Positions 1 to 9,509 of a stretch of 64,000 nt of DNA are shown here, one piece after another (positions within the stretch are counted from its first letter, which is position 1; the number at the start of each line of letters is the position of its first letter). A model generated the notes under the pieces. The model searched no databases and was not told the DNA's origin. It saw only the letters and a program-made list of their open reading frames with translations. The stretch is from assembly GCF_000374545.1 (NCBI RefSeq), contig NZ_KB894592.1, forward strand, positions 53,111-117,110. Reading direction: 5' to 3'. The translations under genes and the position numbers were made by a program. This stretch comes from Anaeromusa acidaminophila DSM 3853 (GTDB lineage: Bacteria; Bacillota; Negativicutes; Anaeromusales; Anaeromusaceae).

Positions 1-1798
<1,798 letters not shown>

Positions 1799-2860
1799 TC
1801 AAAACTCTCTTTTCATACTCTCTTTATTTTTTTCCAACCATTCAAAAATTTTTTGATGAGGCCCCGCCCATAACACCGAGGAAAAAGCTTCTTCTTGTAC
1901 CAGCAACCAGTTCGGTTGAGGCGGTTTGGGAATCAACTCACATTCATAAATGGCCAGTTCCCAGCGACGATGGCTAAATATGTGAGAGATCCTCCATAAC
2001 GGAAAAGCAGGCTGCCGCAACTGCAATCCTCGCTCAGCCAACAGCTTCGCAGCTTCTGTCTCAGAACCCCCTTCTGCAGAAATAAACTGCCACATACCCG
2101 CCAAAAGCCCGCGAGCTGGCCGTTTTTCCAGAAAGTAGCCATCCGTCCCTTTAGCCAGCCCCACTGCCACATGTACGCATTGAGGCGGCTTTTTTTGCTT
2201 TCTAACCGGTAAAATTCGTTCTTGCCCCTGCAAACGAGCCAAACAGTACGCCGTCACCGGGCAACCTTCGCAGCGCGGTGTTTCTGGAATACAAATAGCT
2301 GCGCCAAAATCCATCAACGCTTGATTAAAGTCGCCAGGACGGTTCACCGGCAGTACGTCAGAAACCAATTTAGCTATCCTCTTTTTGGCTGCCGTAGTCT
2401 GCACATCTTCTTGCAATCCGTATAAACGGCTAAAAACGCGCAGCACATTACCGTCAACAGCCGGTACAGCCTGTTGATAGGCAATGCTCAAAATAGCGCC
2501 TGCCGTATATTCGCCAACCCCCGGCAGCGCGCGCAAAGACTTTTCATCTTTAGGAACTTCTCCGCCATATTGGGCTACCGTTTCCTTGGCGCCTTGCCAC
2601 AAATTTCTTGCACGCGAATAATAACCAAGCCCCTGCCACTGCTGCAGCACTTCTTCTTCCGTAGCCGCCGCTAAATCCTCAATAGCAGGAAAGCGTTCTA
2701 AAAACCGCCGGTAATACTCTTTCACCGCTTCCACTCTCGTTTGTTGCAGCATTACTTCTGAAACCCAAGTTCGATATGCGTTCTTCTGTTCCCTCCAGGG
2801 AAGCTGGCGTTTATGCTCATCGTACCAGTTCAAAAGAAGCAACGGCCATTCTTTTTGCAT
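1799..2860 (-). CDS. mutY: A/G-specific adenine DNA glycosylase MutY
   Basis: MutY removes adenine mispaired with 8-oxoguanine in base-excision repair. The 353-residue product has the HhH-GPD core (SEVMLQQTRV, LPGVGEYTAGAI, VDGNVLRV), the catalytic Asp region around 'DFGAAIC', and a [4Fe-4S] cluster loop C-x6-C-x2-C-x5-C (CIPETPRCEGCPVTAYC). A C-terminal NUDIX-like domain follows that would read the 8-oxoG. The frame is open further upstream to 2911, but ATG 2860 follows AGGAGGGGCT and starts MQKEWPLLLLNWY, which fits the family. It is divergent from the EAL gene at 3097. It is a single gene with no obvious operon partner. Confidence 0.95.
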   Translation of the reverse strand: MQKEWPLLLLNWYDEHKRQLPWREQKNAYRTWVSEVMLQQTRVEAVKEYYRRFLERFPAIEDLAAATEEEVLQQWQGLGYYSRARNLWQGAKETVAQYGGEVPKDEKSLRALPGVGEYTAGAILSIAYQQAVPAVDGNVLRVFSRLYGLQEDVQTTAAKKRIAKLVSDVLPVNRPGDFNQALMDFGAAICIPETPRCEGCPVTAYCLARLQGQERILPVRKQKKPPQCVHVAVGLAKGTDGYFLEKRPARGLLAGMWQFISAEGGSETEAAKLLAERGLQLRQPAFPLWRISHIFSHRRWELAIYECELIPKPPQPNWLLVQEEAFSSVLWAGPHQKIFEWLEKNKESMKREF

Positions 2861-3096
2861 AGCCCCTCCTACTTCATTCTTTTCTCGCAAGAAATACCAT
2901 TCATAAGCCAACAGAGCCCAAACCAGTCTATTAGTCCCAAAAAATAACCCATAATTAACAATAACGCCGGCTGTCTTTGTCTATAATAAAAACAACGCAT
3001 TTCTTCTATTGTAGCTTATTGATAAAAGGCATGCCACTTCATCCAAAAAAATCTGCATTATCAACGTGTTTAATGAAACAAGGAGCTGAGTAACCT

Positions 3097-5037
3097 ATGA
3101 ACCGCAAAGTCCGCAAACTACTCCTCCACTTAGGCCGCTCCGTCAAGCGCTCGCGCTGGCAAGGCGTTCCCTCAACCTTGGTTTCGGCCTTGCCCTTTTC
3201 GCGCCAGTTACAGCCGTTAACAAACAAGCCAGCTTTCAAAGCAGCGTCTTCTCACCCCTCTAATCTGGAAATAATACTAGAAACCCAAGCCATCACTACC
3301 CATTTTCAGCCCATTGTTGAATTGCGTACCGGCAGCATTATCGGCTACGAAGCGCTCAGCCGAGGTCCTCTTGACAGCCCCTTACATTCGCCAGTATCGC
3401 TATTCCAAGCAGCTGATACGGAGGAGCTGCTAACTAAATTAGAAGATTTATGCCTCGACCAGGCTTTGAAAAATGCCGCCGCACATCAGCTAGACGGTCT
3501 GCTCTTTCTAAACGTCAACCCCGTTACCCTTGGAAAACACGCCCGGAATTTTTCCGCTTTTTCACATCGTTTGCGCCAGCAGCATCTCGGCCCGGCGCAC
3601 ATTGTCTTTGAATTGACGGAGCGCACTGCCATTCGTGATTTCGATCTTTTTCGCGCTTCCATCTCCCGCTGCCGACATCATCAATTTACTATTGCCATTG
3701 ACGACGCCGGCGCCGGCTATTCCAGCCTGCAAGCCATTGCTGAATTGCAGCCGGAATATATAAAAATTGATCGTTCACTCATTCAAAACATCCAAGAAAG
3801 CAATTTAAAAAAAGCGCTTTTATCAGCGCTTGTCGATTGCGGCCATGCCATCCATGCAAAATTGATCGCCGAAGGCATCGAAACCTCTGCCGAGTTAGCA
3901 GAGATCATTCGCCTAGGAGTAGATTACGGACAAGGCTTTCTATTAGCCCGACCGGCAACTCCGCCGCCTCCGTTAGCGCCAGATTGCCGCCAAGCCATCC
4001 AGACACTCCAAGCTCAACGACATCAGGAGCAAACCCTATCAAAAACCTTCGGACTTACCATTGGCGATATTGCGCAATATTGCCCTAGCGTCAGCGCAAA
4101 TACCCTGGTTTGCGACCTAGAAGACTACCTTCACGACGAAACCATCCCCGGTATCGTTATCACCGAAAACGATACGCCTCAAGGTTTATTAATGAAAAAT
4201 CGTTTGTATTCGCAACTCGGCACGCAGTTCGGCATTTCCCTTTACTACCAACGCCCGGTGGAACGCATTATGGATCGTCAGCCTCTCGTGGTCAGCGCCG
4301 ACCTGCCCTTGGAAGCCGTTTCCCAAATTGCCATGAGCCGCCACGCCGACCATCTTTACGACCTGATTATTGTTGTCAAAGACGGCGCGTTGCACGGTGT
4401 AGTATCTATTATTCACTTGCTGAAAAACGTCACTAATTTGCAAATCCGCCGCGCTTTCAACGCTAATCCGCTCACAGGACTGCCAGGAAATCTAATCATT
4501 GAAGAACGGTTAAAAAACCTGATGGCGGAAAAGAACGCCTTTGCCGTACTCTACATTGATTTAGATAATTTCAAAGCCTTTAATGACAAATACGGCTTTG
4601 AAAGAGGCGACCAGGCTCTTTTACACACAGCCCGCCTACTCAGCTCGTGCTTAGCCGAGAATTGCGCTTCTTCAACCCGAGACTTTCTAGGCCACATCGG
4701 CGGCGACGATTTTGTCATCATTACGACCCAGGAAAACGCCTTGGCCCTCTGCCAAACCATCTGCCGCCAATTCGATCAGGATATCCATTCCCTCTACCCG
4801 CCGGAAGACCTGCAGCAACAACACATCCGGGTCCTCAACCGCAAAGGAGAAGAAGAAGTATTTCCCCTCATGAGCCTATCGATCGCGGTAGTTCACAACC
4901 AACAAGAAACCTTCGGCAACTATCTGGAAATTTCCGAGCTTGCGGCTAGTTTAAAAAAGAAAGCCAAAAAGATACCCGGCTCCGCTTGGTGTGCGGATCG
5001 TCGTTCCGCTGCACCGCCGCAAGCCGCTACTTCCTGA
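3097..5037 (+). CDS. EAL-CBS-GGDEF cyclic-di-GMP signalling protein
   Basis: The 646-residue cytoplasmic protein has no evident membrane segment. An N-terminal EAL phosphodiesterase domain (about residues 55-300) keeps the catalytic set: YEAL (84-87), NVNP, ELTE, the double Asp of IDDAG, KIDRS, AEGIET and the late Gln of GQG. A CBS pair (about 330-455) follows, which in other proteins binds adenyl nucleotides. The C-terminal GGDEF domain carries GGDDF at 535-539, compatible with cyclase activity, but has no RxxD inhibitory site six to nine residues before it. The start has AAGGAG 10 bases upstream. It lies alone on the plus strand and ends 21 bases before the convergent thiE stop. Whether it makes or degrades c-di-GMP cannot be told from sequence. 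Confidence 0.9.
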   Translation: MNRKVRKLLLHLGRSVKRSRWQGVPSTLVSALPFSRQLQPLTNKPAFKAASSHPSNLEIILETQAITTHFQPIVELRTGSIIGYEALSRGPLDSPLHSPVSLFQAADTEELLTKLEDLCLDQALKNAAAHQLDGLLFLNVNPVTLGKHARNFSAFSHRLRQQHLGPAHIVFELTERTAIRDFDLFRASISRCRHHQFTIAIDDAGAGYSSLQAIAELQPEYIKIDRSLIQNIQESNLKKALLSALVDCGHAIHAKLIAEGIETSAELAEIIRLGVDYGQGFLLARPATPPPPLAPDCRQAIQTLQAQRHQEQTLSKTFGLTIGDIAQYCPSVSANTLVCDLEDYLHDETIPGIVITENDTPQGLLMKNRLYSQLGTQFGISLYYQRPVERIMDRQPLVVSADLPLEAVSQIAMSRHADHLYDLIIVVKDGALHGVVSIIHLLKNVTNLQIRRAFNANPLTGLPGNLIIEERLKNLMAEKNAFAVLYIDLDNFKAFNDKYGFERGDQALLHTARLLSSCLAENCASSTRDFLGHIGGDDFVIITTQENALALCQTICRQFDQDIHSLYPPEDLQQQHIRVLNRKGEEEVFPLMSLSIAVVHNQQETFGNYLEISELAASLKKKAKKIPGSAWCADRRSAAPPQAATS

Positions 5038-5058
5038 CTTTCTATCACTCATTTTTCT

Positions 5059-5703
5059 TTATTGGTTCTTGTGACCTTGTTCCCAGATCTGCCGCAATCG
5101 GCGGGCCGCGCCGCCTATATCCTCAGCGCCCAAAATAGCGGATACTACAGCAGCTCCTTCTAAGCCGCTTTGACGAACCTCCTGCAAATTGGCGGCATCA
5201 ATGCCGCCAATACCAACGGCGGGGATATGAAGCACTTCTCGCATCGCCTGAACATCCGCCCAAGATAATTGCTGCACATCTTTTTTAGTAGCTGTAGGAA
5301 ATAAACTCCCAATACCTACATAGTCTGCTCCGCCTTTTTGCGCGGCAACCGCTTCCTCCACCGAGTGCACTGATACGCCAATCAGCGCCTCTTGTCCCAG
5401 CTGACTCCGGGCAATAGTTAACGGCAAATCTTCCTGGCCCACATGTAAGCCATCTGCATCAACCGCCAAGGCGATGTCTAGACGGTCATTAATAATCAAA
5501 GGAACTCCCAGCTTCCTGGTTACTTCCCGCACCGCCAAGGCTTCTTCGTAGAAAAAACGGCTTGAAGCATCTTTTTCCCTCAGTTGTACCAAGGATGCGC
5601 CATTTCGGCAAGCCTCCTCCACGCAAGCAGCTAACGTTCTCCCTTGCAAAAAGCTGCGATCCGTCACCAGATATAATGTATAGTCAACATGGGTCTTTTT
5701 CAT
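5059..5703 (-). CDS. thiE: Thiamine phosphate synthase
   Basis: ThiE joins HMP-pyrophosphate and thiazole phosphate to thiamine monophosphate. The 214-residue TIM-barrel protein shows the family motifs YLVTDR, LVQLREKDA, LIINDRLDIA, DGLHVGQEDLP, GVSVHS, YVGIGSLFPT-TK and AVGIGGI near the phosphate-binding end. The ATG at 5703 comes one base after the stop of the yaaW-like gene (TAGCATG), so translation is probably coupled; the AAGGAGAG upstream is rather distant. No TPP riboswitch is seen upstream and no other thi genes are in the window. No terminator is visible before the convergent EAL gene. Confidence 0.93.
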   Translation of the reverse strand: MKKTHVDYTLYLVTDRSFLQGRTLAACVEEACRNGASLVQLREKDASSRFFYEEALAVREVTRKLGVPLIINDRLDIALAVDADGLHVGQEDLPLTIARSQLGQEALIGVSVHSVEEAVAAQKGGADYVGIGSLFPTATKKDVQQLSWADVQAMREVLHIPAVGIGGIDAANLQEVRQSGLEGAAVVSAILGAEDIGGAARRLRQIWEQGHKNQ

Positions 5704-5704
5704 G

Positions 5705-6394
5705 CTATTTTACACGCTCTCCTTTTCCAGCTTCTTTCTTGCGTCGCGCTTTTTCACGCAAATAGGCAATTTGTACTACTGTCGGTATGGTTTTACGGTA
5801 AGCCGGCCCTGCCAAATCCCAGCCTACTACCAAGGCGCCCAGCGCCAAGCCCAAAGGACCAAGCCAAGCTGCCGCCACCCCCTCGCCTAACAGTCCGGCG
5901 CCAGCCTCGCGAGCAAAAGCAGTCGCCACTAAGCGCGCTATATTCCAGCTTACAAGATATCCCACCGCCGGCAAGAAATGTCGCAAAGTCCCTTCTAAAA
6001 ACAGCCGTTCCACATCCTCCGCCTCAGCGCCTTCTCGCGCCAGCATCTGCCGCAATGGCTCCTTTTCATCCAGAGACAAGTGTTCTATCGCCTGATGAAA
6101 TACCTGCAGATAAATGCGTTGTTCCAGTTCCGCCTCTGTTTCTTCTTCTGTCCAGGAAATTTGCAGCGTCTTAGCTACATCCCGAACCAAATGCAAATAC
6201 GAGGGCATGCCTGAAAAATGCCGCTTCACATCATGACTGCCATGCTGCAAAATAGCCGCCAACAATTCTTCCGGCGAAGCCTCCGGCGTTTCGGGCAGAT
6301 TGTATTCCCGCAAGACGTCCAGATCAGCCGTCTCTGTTTCTTGCAATAACGCCATAAGTCTGGCATTGGATAATTCCATTACATCCCGTTTCAT
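5705..6394 (-). CDS. YaaW/UPF0174 family protein of unknown function
   Basis: The 229-residue product resembles the E. coli YaaW family (UPF0174): a charged helical N-terminal half, then a glycine/alanine-rich stretch (about residues 165-200, possibly membrane-associated) and the family-like C-terminal block GPAYRKTIPTVVQIAYLR before a basic tail. Function is not known for the family. The frame has an ATG at 6400, but it touches the GGAGGG; the ATG at 6394 has GGAGG at a 7-base spacing and is preferred. The gene precedes and nearly touches thiE, so the two are likely one transcript. The family assignment is by remembered similarity, not a search. Confidence 0.7.
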   Translation of the reverse strand: MKRDVMELSNARLMALLQETETADLDVLREYNLPETPEASPEELLAAILQHGSHDVKRHFSGMPSYLHLVRDVAKTLQISWTEEETEAELEQRIYLQVFHQAIEHLSLDEKEPLRQMLAREGAEAEDVERLFLEGTLRHFLPAVGYLVSWNIARLVATAFAREAGAGLLGEGVAAAWLGPLGLALGALVVGWDLAGPAYRKTIPTVVQIAYLREKARRKKEAGKGERVK

Positions 6395-6506
6395 ACGCAT
6401 CCCTCCTTTGCAGTATCATTCGCGCTTTCCGGCAAACTTTCCTGCCCTCTTATACACCGACAAACGCCCTGATCCTCTTTTGCTAGCTACTTCTAAAGTC
6501 ACAAAA

Positions 6507-6541
6507 GGCGGCGGAACCTTGTATCCAAGGAATCCGCCGCC
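6507..6541 (-). terminator. Intrinsic terminator after the larA homologue
   Basis: Read on the minus strand, a GGCGGCGGA / TCCGCCGCC stem with a second inner pairing (CCTTG/CAAGG) is followed by TTTTG. It lies 27 bases beyond the larA-family stop codon. Confidence 0.85.
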
Positions 6542-6567
6542 TCGTTTCATATCCCTCTCGAGACTGT

Positions 6568-7866
6568 TTATTTCTTTAGAACCGGCACCGTATTAGCGCC
6601 GTGTTCCATCACAGTAACCGTAAAGTCGTCACGGCCGATTTTTTCCTTGGCAATGGCCATAGCCTCTGCCGCGCTTGTCGCCGGAATAATGCCGCCGGCA
6701 TTATTCATGAAATCTACATTGTTAGGATGCGTCACGATAATCAAGGAAACCTGTTTGGCAATATTAGCCAGTTTAAACGCTACATAACCAGGAATGGTAA
6801 AACGTTCCCGCAATGCCAGTTCAAATTCATGAATATCTTTGTGTTTGAACCAGCCGCTGAATTCCGGCGGTTCCGTAATATCGCGGCATTCTAAGAAGCA
6901 AATGATAACGCCCCCTGGTTTTACCGCCATGAATGCATTATCGATCGTTTTAGATCCTTGGTAGAGGTTGATATCTTTCGGATACCCACCGGCGGAAGCC
7001 AATACCAAGTCCGCTTTAGCCTCGATCGGAATCCCAAAAATTTCTTCCACCGTCTTGGTTCCTTCGCGCCAAGCAGTACGCCAGTTACCAGCCACAAAGC
7101 GGGCAAACTTCCCTTCCGGCGTGAACACGGCATTAAGCAAAAAGGCTGGTTTCAACAGTTCCGCATGTTCTTCCATATCCAGATGCATAGGGTTTCCGTC
7201 CAGCTTACCGGACACGCAGTCCGGGCTAATCCCCTTGCCCACAACTTCGTTCAAAGCGATGCAGTGGTTGCTTTGAATGGCTTCCCAGCTGCTGACGCCA
7301 GGCATAACTGACTTGCGTCCGCCGCCAAAACCGGCCATTAAATGGTATACAATGCCGCCGGTCAAAATCACTTTGTCCGCAGCTGCAACCAGCTTATTCA
7401 TATACGCTTTAACGCCCCGGCTTGTTGTCCCCATATAAGTAAGCTTTTCCGGATCGCTTGCTTCATGCTGATGAATGCGAACACGCCGGCAAACTTCCTC
7501 GCCGCAAACGCTGCGGTCTTCTTCCGGCGTATGCGGACGATGGCTGCCTAGAGCAACCACAATATCAATATCCGAGTCCGGCACGCCAGCCTCGTTCAGC
7601 TCATTCAACAGGGTCGGTAAAAATTGATCAAACTTCGTCCAAGCGCGCGTAACGTCGCTAACGATAACAGCTACTTTTTCACCCGCTTTGACCACTTCTT
7701 TAAGCGGCGGCGAGTCAATCGGATTGCGCAACGCTTCCTGTACCGCCGCATTGACATCGGTAATCGCCGGAGCGGCCTTGCCTTCAATCACATGCAAGAC
7801 CTGCTGCGCCGGCACCTGGACCTGCACTTGTTGATCGCCCAGTCCAAAGGTAAATGTTTTTTCCAT
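6568..7866 (-). CDS. LarA-family nickel-pincer 2-hydroxyacid racemase/epimerase
   Basis: The 432-residue protein belongs to the LarA lactate racemase family, whose members use a covalently bound nickel-pincer nucleotide. The known functional residues are all present with the reference spacing: His109 in GSHRPHT, His175 in VYHLMAGF, Lys185 in GGGRKSVMPG (cofactor attachment) and His201 sixteen residues later (nickel ligand); DVTRAW is the N-terminal loop motif. Other LarA homologues act on malate, gluconate, phenyllactate or short 2-hydroxyacids, so the substrate is open. It follows, in the same direction, a sugar-acid type MFS transporter, which suggests a polyol-acid substrate rather than lactate (inference). 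The maturation genes larB, larC and larE are not in this window. A strong terminator follows. Confidence 0.88.
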   Translation of the reverse strand: MEKTFTFGLGDQQVQVQVPAQQVLHVIEGKAAPAITDVNAAVQEALRNPIDSPPLKEVVKAGEKVAVIVSDVTRAWTKFDQFLPTLLNELNEAGVPDSDIDIVVALGSHRPHTPEEDRSVCGEEVCRRVRIHQHEASDPEKLTYMGTTSRGVKAYMNKLVAAADKVILTGGIVYHLMAGFGGGRKSVMPGVSSWEAIQSNHCIALNEVVGKGISPDCVSGKLDGNPMHLDMEEHAELLKPAFLLNAVFTPEGKFARFVAGNWRTAWREGTKTVEEIFGIPIEAKADLVLASAGGYPKDINLYQGSKTIDNAFMAVKPGGVIICFLECRDITEPPEFSGWFKHKDIHEFELALRERFTIPGYVAFKLANIAKQVSLIIVTHPNNVDFMNNAGGIIPATSAAEAMAIAKEKIGRDDFTVTVMEHGANTVPVLKK

Positions 7867-7934
7867 AATACTAAGAGCCTCCTTTAGTTTCCCAGCCGCA
7901 CCAAGCAGGTTCCCCCGCCGGATAAGCGCCGGAA

Positions 7935-7958
7935 AGCCGGAAGCATATCGCTCCGGCT
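7935..7958 (-). terminator. Weak hairpin between transporter and larA homologue
   Basis: A minus-strand stem AGCCGGA-GC / GC-TTCCGGCT is followed only by TTTCC. It sits in the roughly 190-base gap between the transporter and the LarA homologue, so it may attenuate rather than end the transcript. Confidence 0.4.
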
Positions 7959-8055
7959 CTTCCCGCCCACTTTTATTCCTATCGTATGAATGCAGCGGTT
8001 TTGGTTTTATTGTCTTTCGTATTCGCCGCTATTCCGGACATTTCCTGCAAAAAAT

Positions 8056-9315
8056 TTATACTGCCTGCTTTTCTGCAATACTTTGGATACTTTGATCCGG
8101 TTTTACCAAAATCCAAGCGCCAACGCCGATCAAAGCCGACAAGGATGTGAAGATAATAGCCGCTTGCCAGCCGTAGGTTGTCGCAATCCAGGCCGTCACA
8201 ATCGGCGCCAAAACGCCGCCGACATTGCCCCAGAAGTTCATCCATCCAGCAACCGAGCCGGCGTAAGCGCCGCCAATATCATGACAAGCCGCCCAAGAAG
8301 CGTTAAAGGTAAAGCCCAACGACCCCAAAGATACAGTAAGCCAAAGCACGTTCATCCAAGGATCGCCTGCCGTAGCCGCTAAATATAACGTGACACAGCA
8401 AACAAGCAAACCAGCAATCCCGAAAATAGTCCGCGCTTTATTTTTTGAAACCCCCGAAGCAACCATGCGGTCACTGATATAGCCTGCTAAAAAGGTAATA
8501 CCGCAAAGCATCGCCCAGGGTAAAGCGGCCGCCCAACCCATTTTTTGCAGTGAAAATTTCTGCGCCTCCATCAAATACAGAGGCAGCCACGCTAAGAATA
8601 CAAACATAATGTAGTCCGTAATAAAATATTGGATCCCAATGGCCCAAAACTGACGCGAACGCATAAAAGCGCTCCAAGGAGCCATTTTCTTGCCGCCCGC
8701 CACAGCGCCTGCTTCGATATATTCCTTCTCCGCTGCGTTAACCAACGGACTTTGCCCAGGAGTCTCTTTCACATAACGATACCAGAGAAGCGATACAATA
8801 ACACCCACAACGCCGAAAATAACAAAAACGGAACGCCAGCCTAAAGCCAGCATCAAGGCTACCGTAATGGCCGGTCCGAACACAGGGCCAATAAAAGAAC
8901 CGCTCAAAAGAAACGAAGAAGCACGAGCTTTCTCCCCCGAAGGAAACCAACGACCGATAAAGTTGTTAAACGCCGGATATACCGGGCCTTCGCCCATGCC
9001 AAAGAGGCAGCGAACGGTTGCTAACCCAGGGAAAGAAGACGGAACCGCCGTCAGCACGGTAAAAACTGACCACCAAAGCACCGAGCCGGACACGACGCGA
9101 CGGTGTCCAAAATATTCCGCCAGCATGCCCCCCGGTATCTGCATCAGCGCATACCCGGCAAAAAAAGCGGTCTGCAGCCAACCAATTTCCATCTTTCCAT
9201 AACCAAACTCCTTCATGATTTCCGGAGTGGCTACCGAAAAGTTAACTCGGTCCATATAGGACACAAAGCTTACAGCAAACATCAGCCATGCAAACCACCA
9301 GCGAGTTTTTGTCAT
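8056..9315 (-). CDS. MFS transporter, anion:cation symporter (sugar-acid) type
   Basis: The 419-residue membrane protein has about 12 hydrophobic segments. It begins MTKTRWWFAWLMFAVSFVSY-MDRVNFSVA, the typical start of ACS-family MFS carriers (glucarate, galactonate and hexuronate type), and has the MFS loop motif GMLAEYFGHRRV between helices 2 and 3. The open frame extends upstream to 9390, but the ATG at 9315 has AAGGAAGTGGG before it and fits family length. It is the first gene of a unit with the LarA homologue; the pairing suggests import of a hydroxy acid that the racemase then epimerises (inference). A sigma-A promoter and a palindrome lie directly upstream. The substrate cannot be read from the sequence. 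Confidence 0.88.
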   Translation of the reverse strand: MTKTRWWFAWLMFAVSFVSYMDRVNFSVATPEIMKEFGYGKMEIGWLQTAFFAGYALMQIPGGMLAEYFGHRRVVSGSVLWWSVFTVLTAVPSSFPGLATVRCLFGMGEGPVYPAFNNFIGRWFPSGEKARASSFLLSGSFIGPVFGPAITVALMLALGWRSVFVIFGVVGVIVSLLWYRYVKETPGQSPLVNAAEKEYIEAGAVAGGKKMAPWSAFMRSRQFWAIGIQYFITDYIMFVFLAWLPLYLMEAQKFSLQKMGWAAALPWAMLCGITFLAGYISDRMVASGVSKNKARTIFGIAGLLVCCVTLYLAATAGDPWMNVLWLTVSLGSLGFTFNASWAACHDIGGAYAGSVAGWMNFWGNVGGVLAPIVTAWIATTYGWQAAIIFTSLSALIGVGAWILVKPDQSIQSIAEKQAV

Positions 9316-9340
9316 TGTCCCACTTCCTTTTCCTTGCTTT

Positions 9341-9350
9341 TTGTATACAA
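9341..9350. promoter_or_regulatory. Palindrome TTGTATACAA, candidate GntR/FadR-type operator
   Basis: A perfect 10-base palindrome lies between the -10 box and the transporter start codon. Its GTA-TAC core fits the FadR-subfamily GntR operator pattern (nyGTM-N0-1-KACrn). Position just downstream of the transcription start would suit repression. No GntR regulator gene is visible nearby. Confidence 0.45.
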
Positions 9351-9361
9351 TAATTATTGCA

Positions 9362-9390
9362 ATTTTATTCCACTCGTTCCGTTTTGTCAA
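9362..9390 (-). promoter_or_regulatory. Sigma-A promoter of the transporter-larA unit
   Basis: On the minus strand, TTGACA (9385-9390) is separated by exactly 17 bases from TAAAAT (9362-9367). The start codon at 9315 is about 40 bases beyond the predicted start site. Confidence 0.8.
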
Positions 9391-9447
9391 TTCATTTTTA
9401 CAACTTTACACTAATTTACAATACTTGGTTTTCCAAAAAAGACAAAT

Positions 9448-9490
9448 GAAAACAGCAGCCTCAGCTTTATCTGCTGAAACTGCTGTTTTC
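9448..9490 (-). terminator. Terminator hairpin after clpB
   Basis: Inverted arms GAAAACAGCAG / CTGCTGTTTTC, with an inner CAGC/GCTG pairing, lie 20 bases beyond the clpB stop. The T-tract is inside the stem's far arm. Confidence 0.75.
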
Positions 9491-9509
9491 GTTGAATGAG
9501 CCCTTGTAA

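Noticed and set aside
5704..6567. TPP riboswitch for thiE
   Set aside because: No conserved TPP elements were seen upstream of either yaaW-like gene or thiE.
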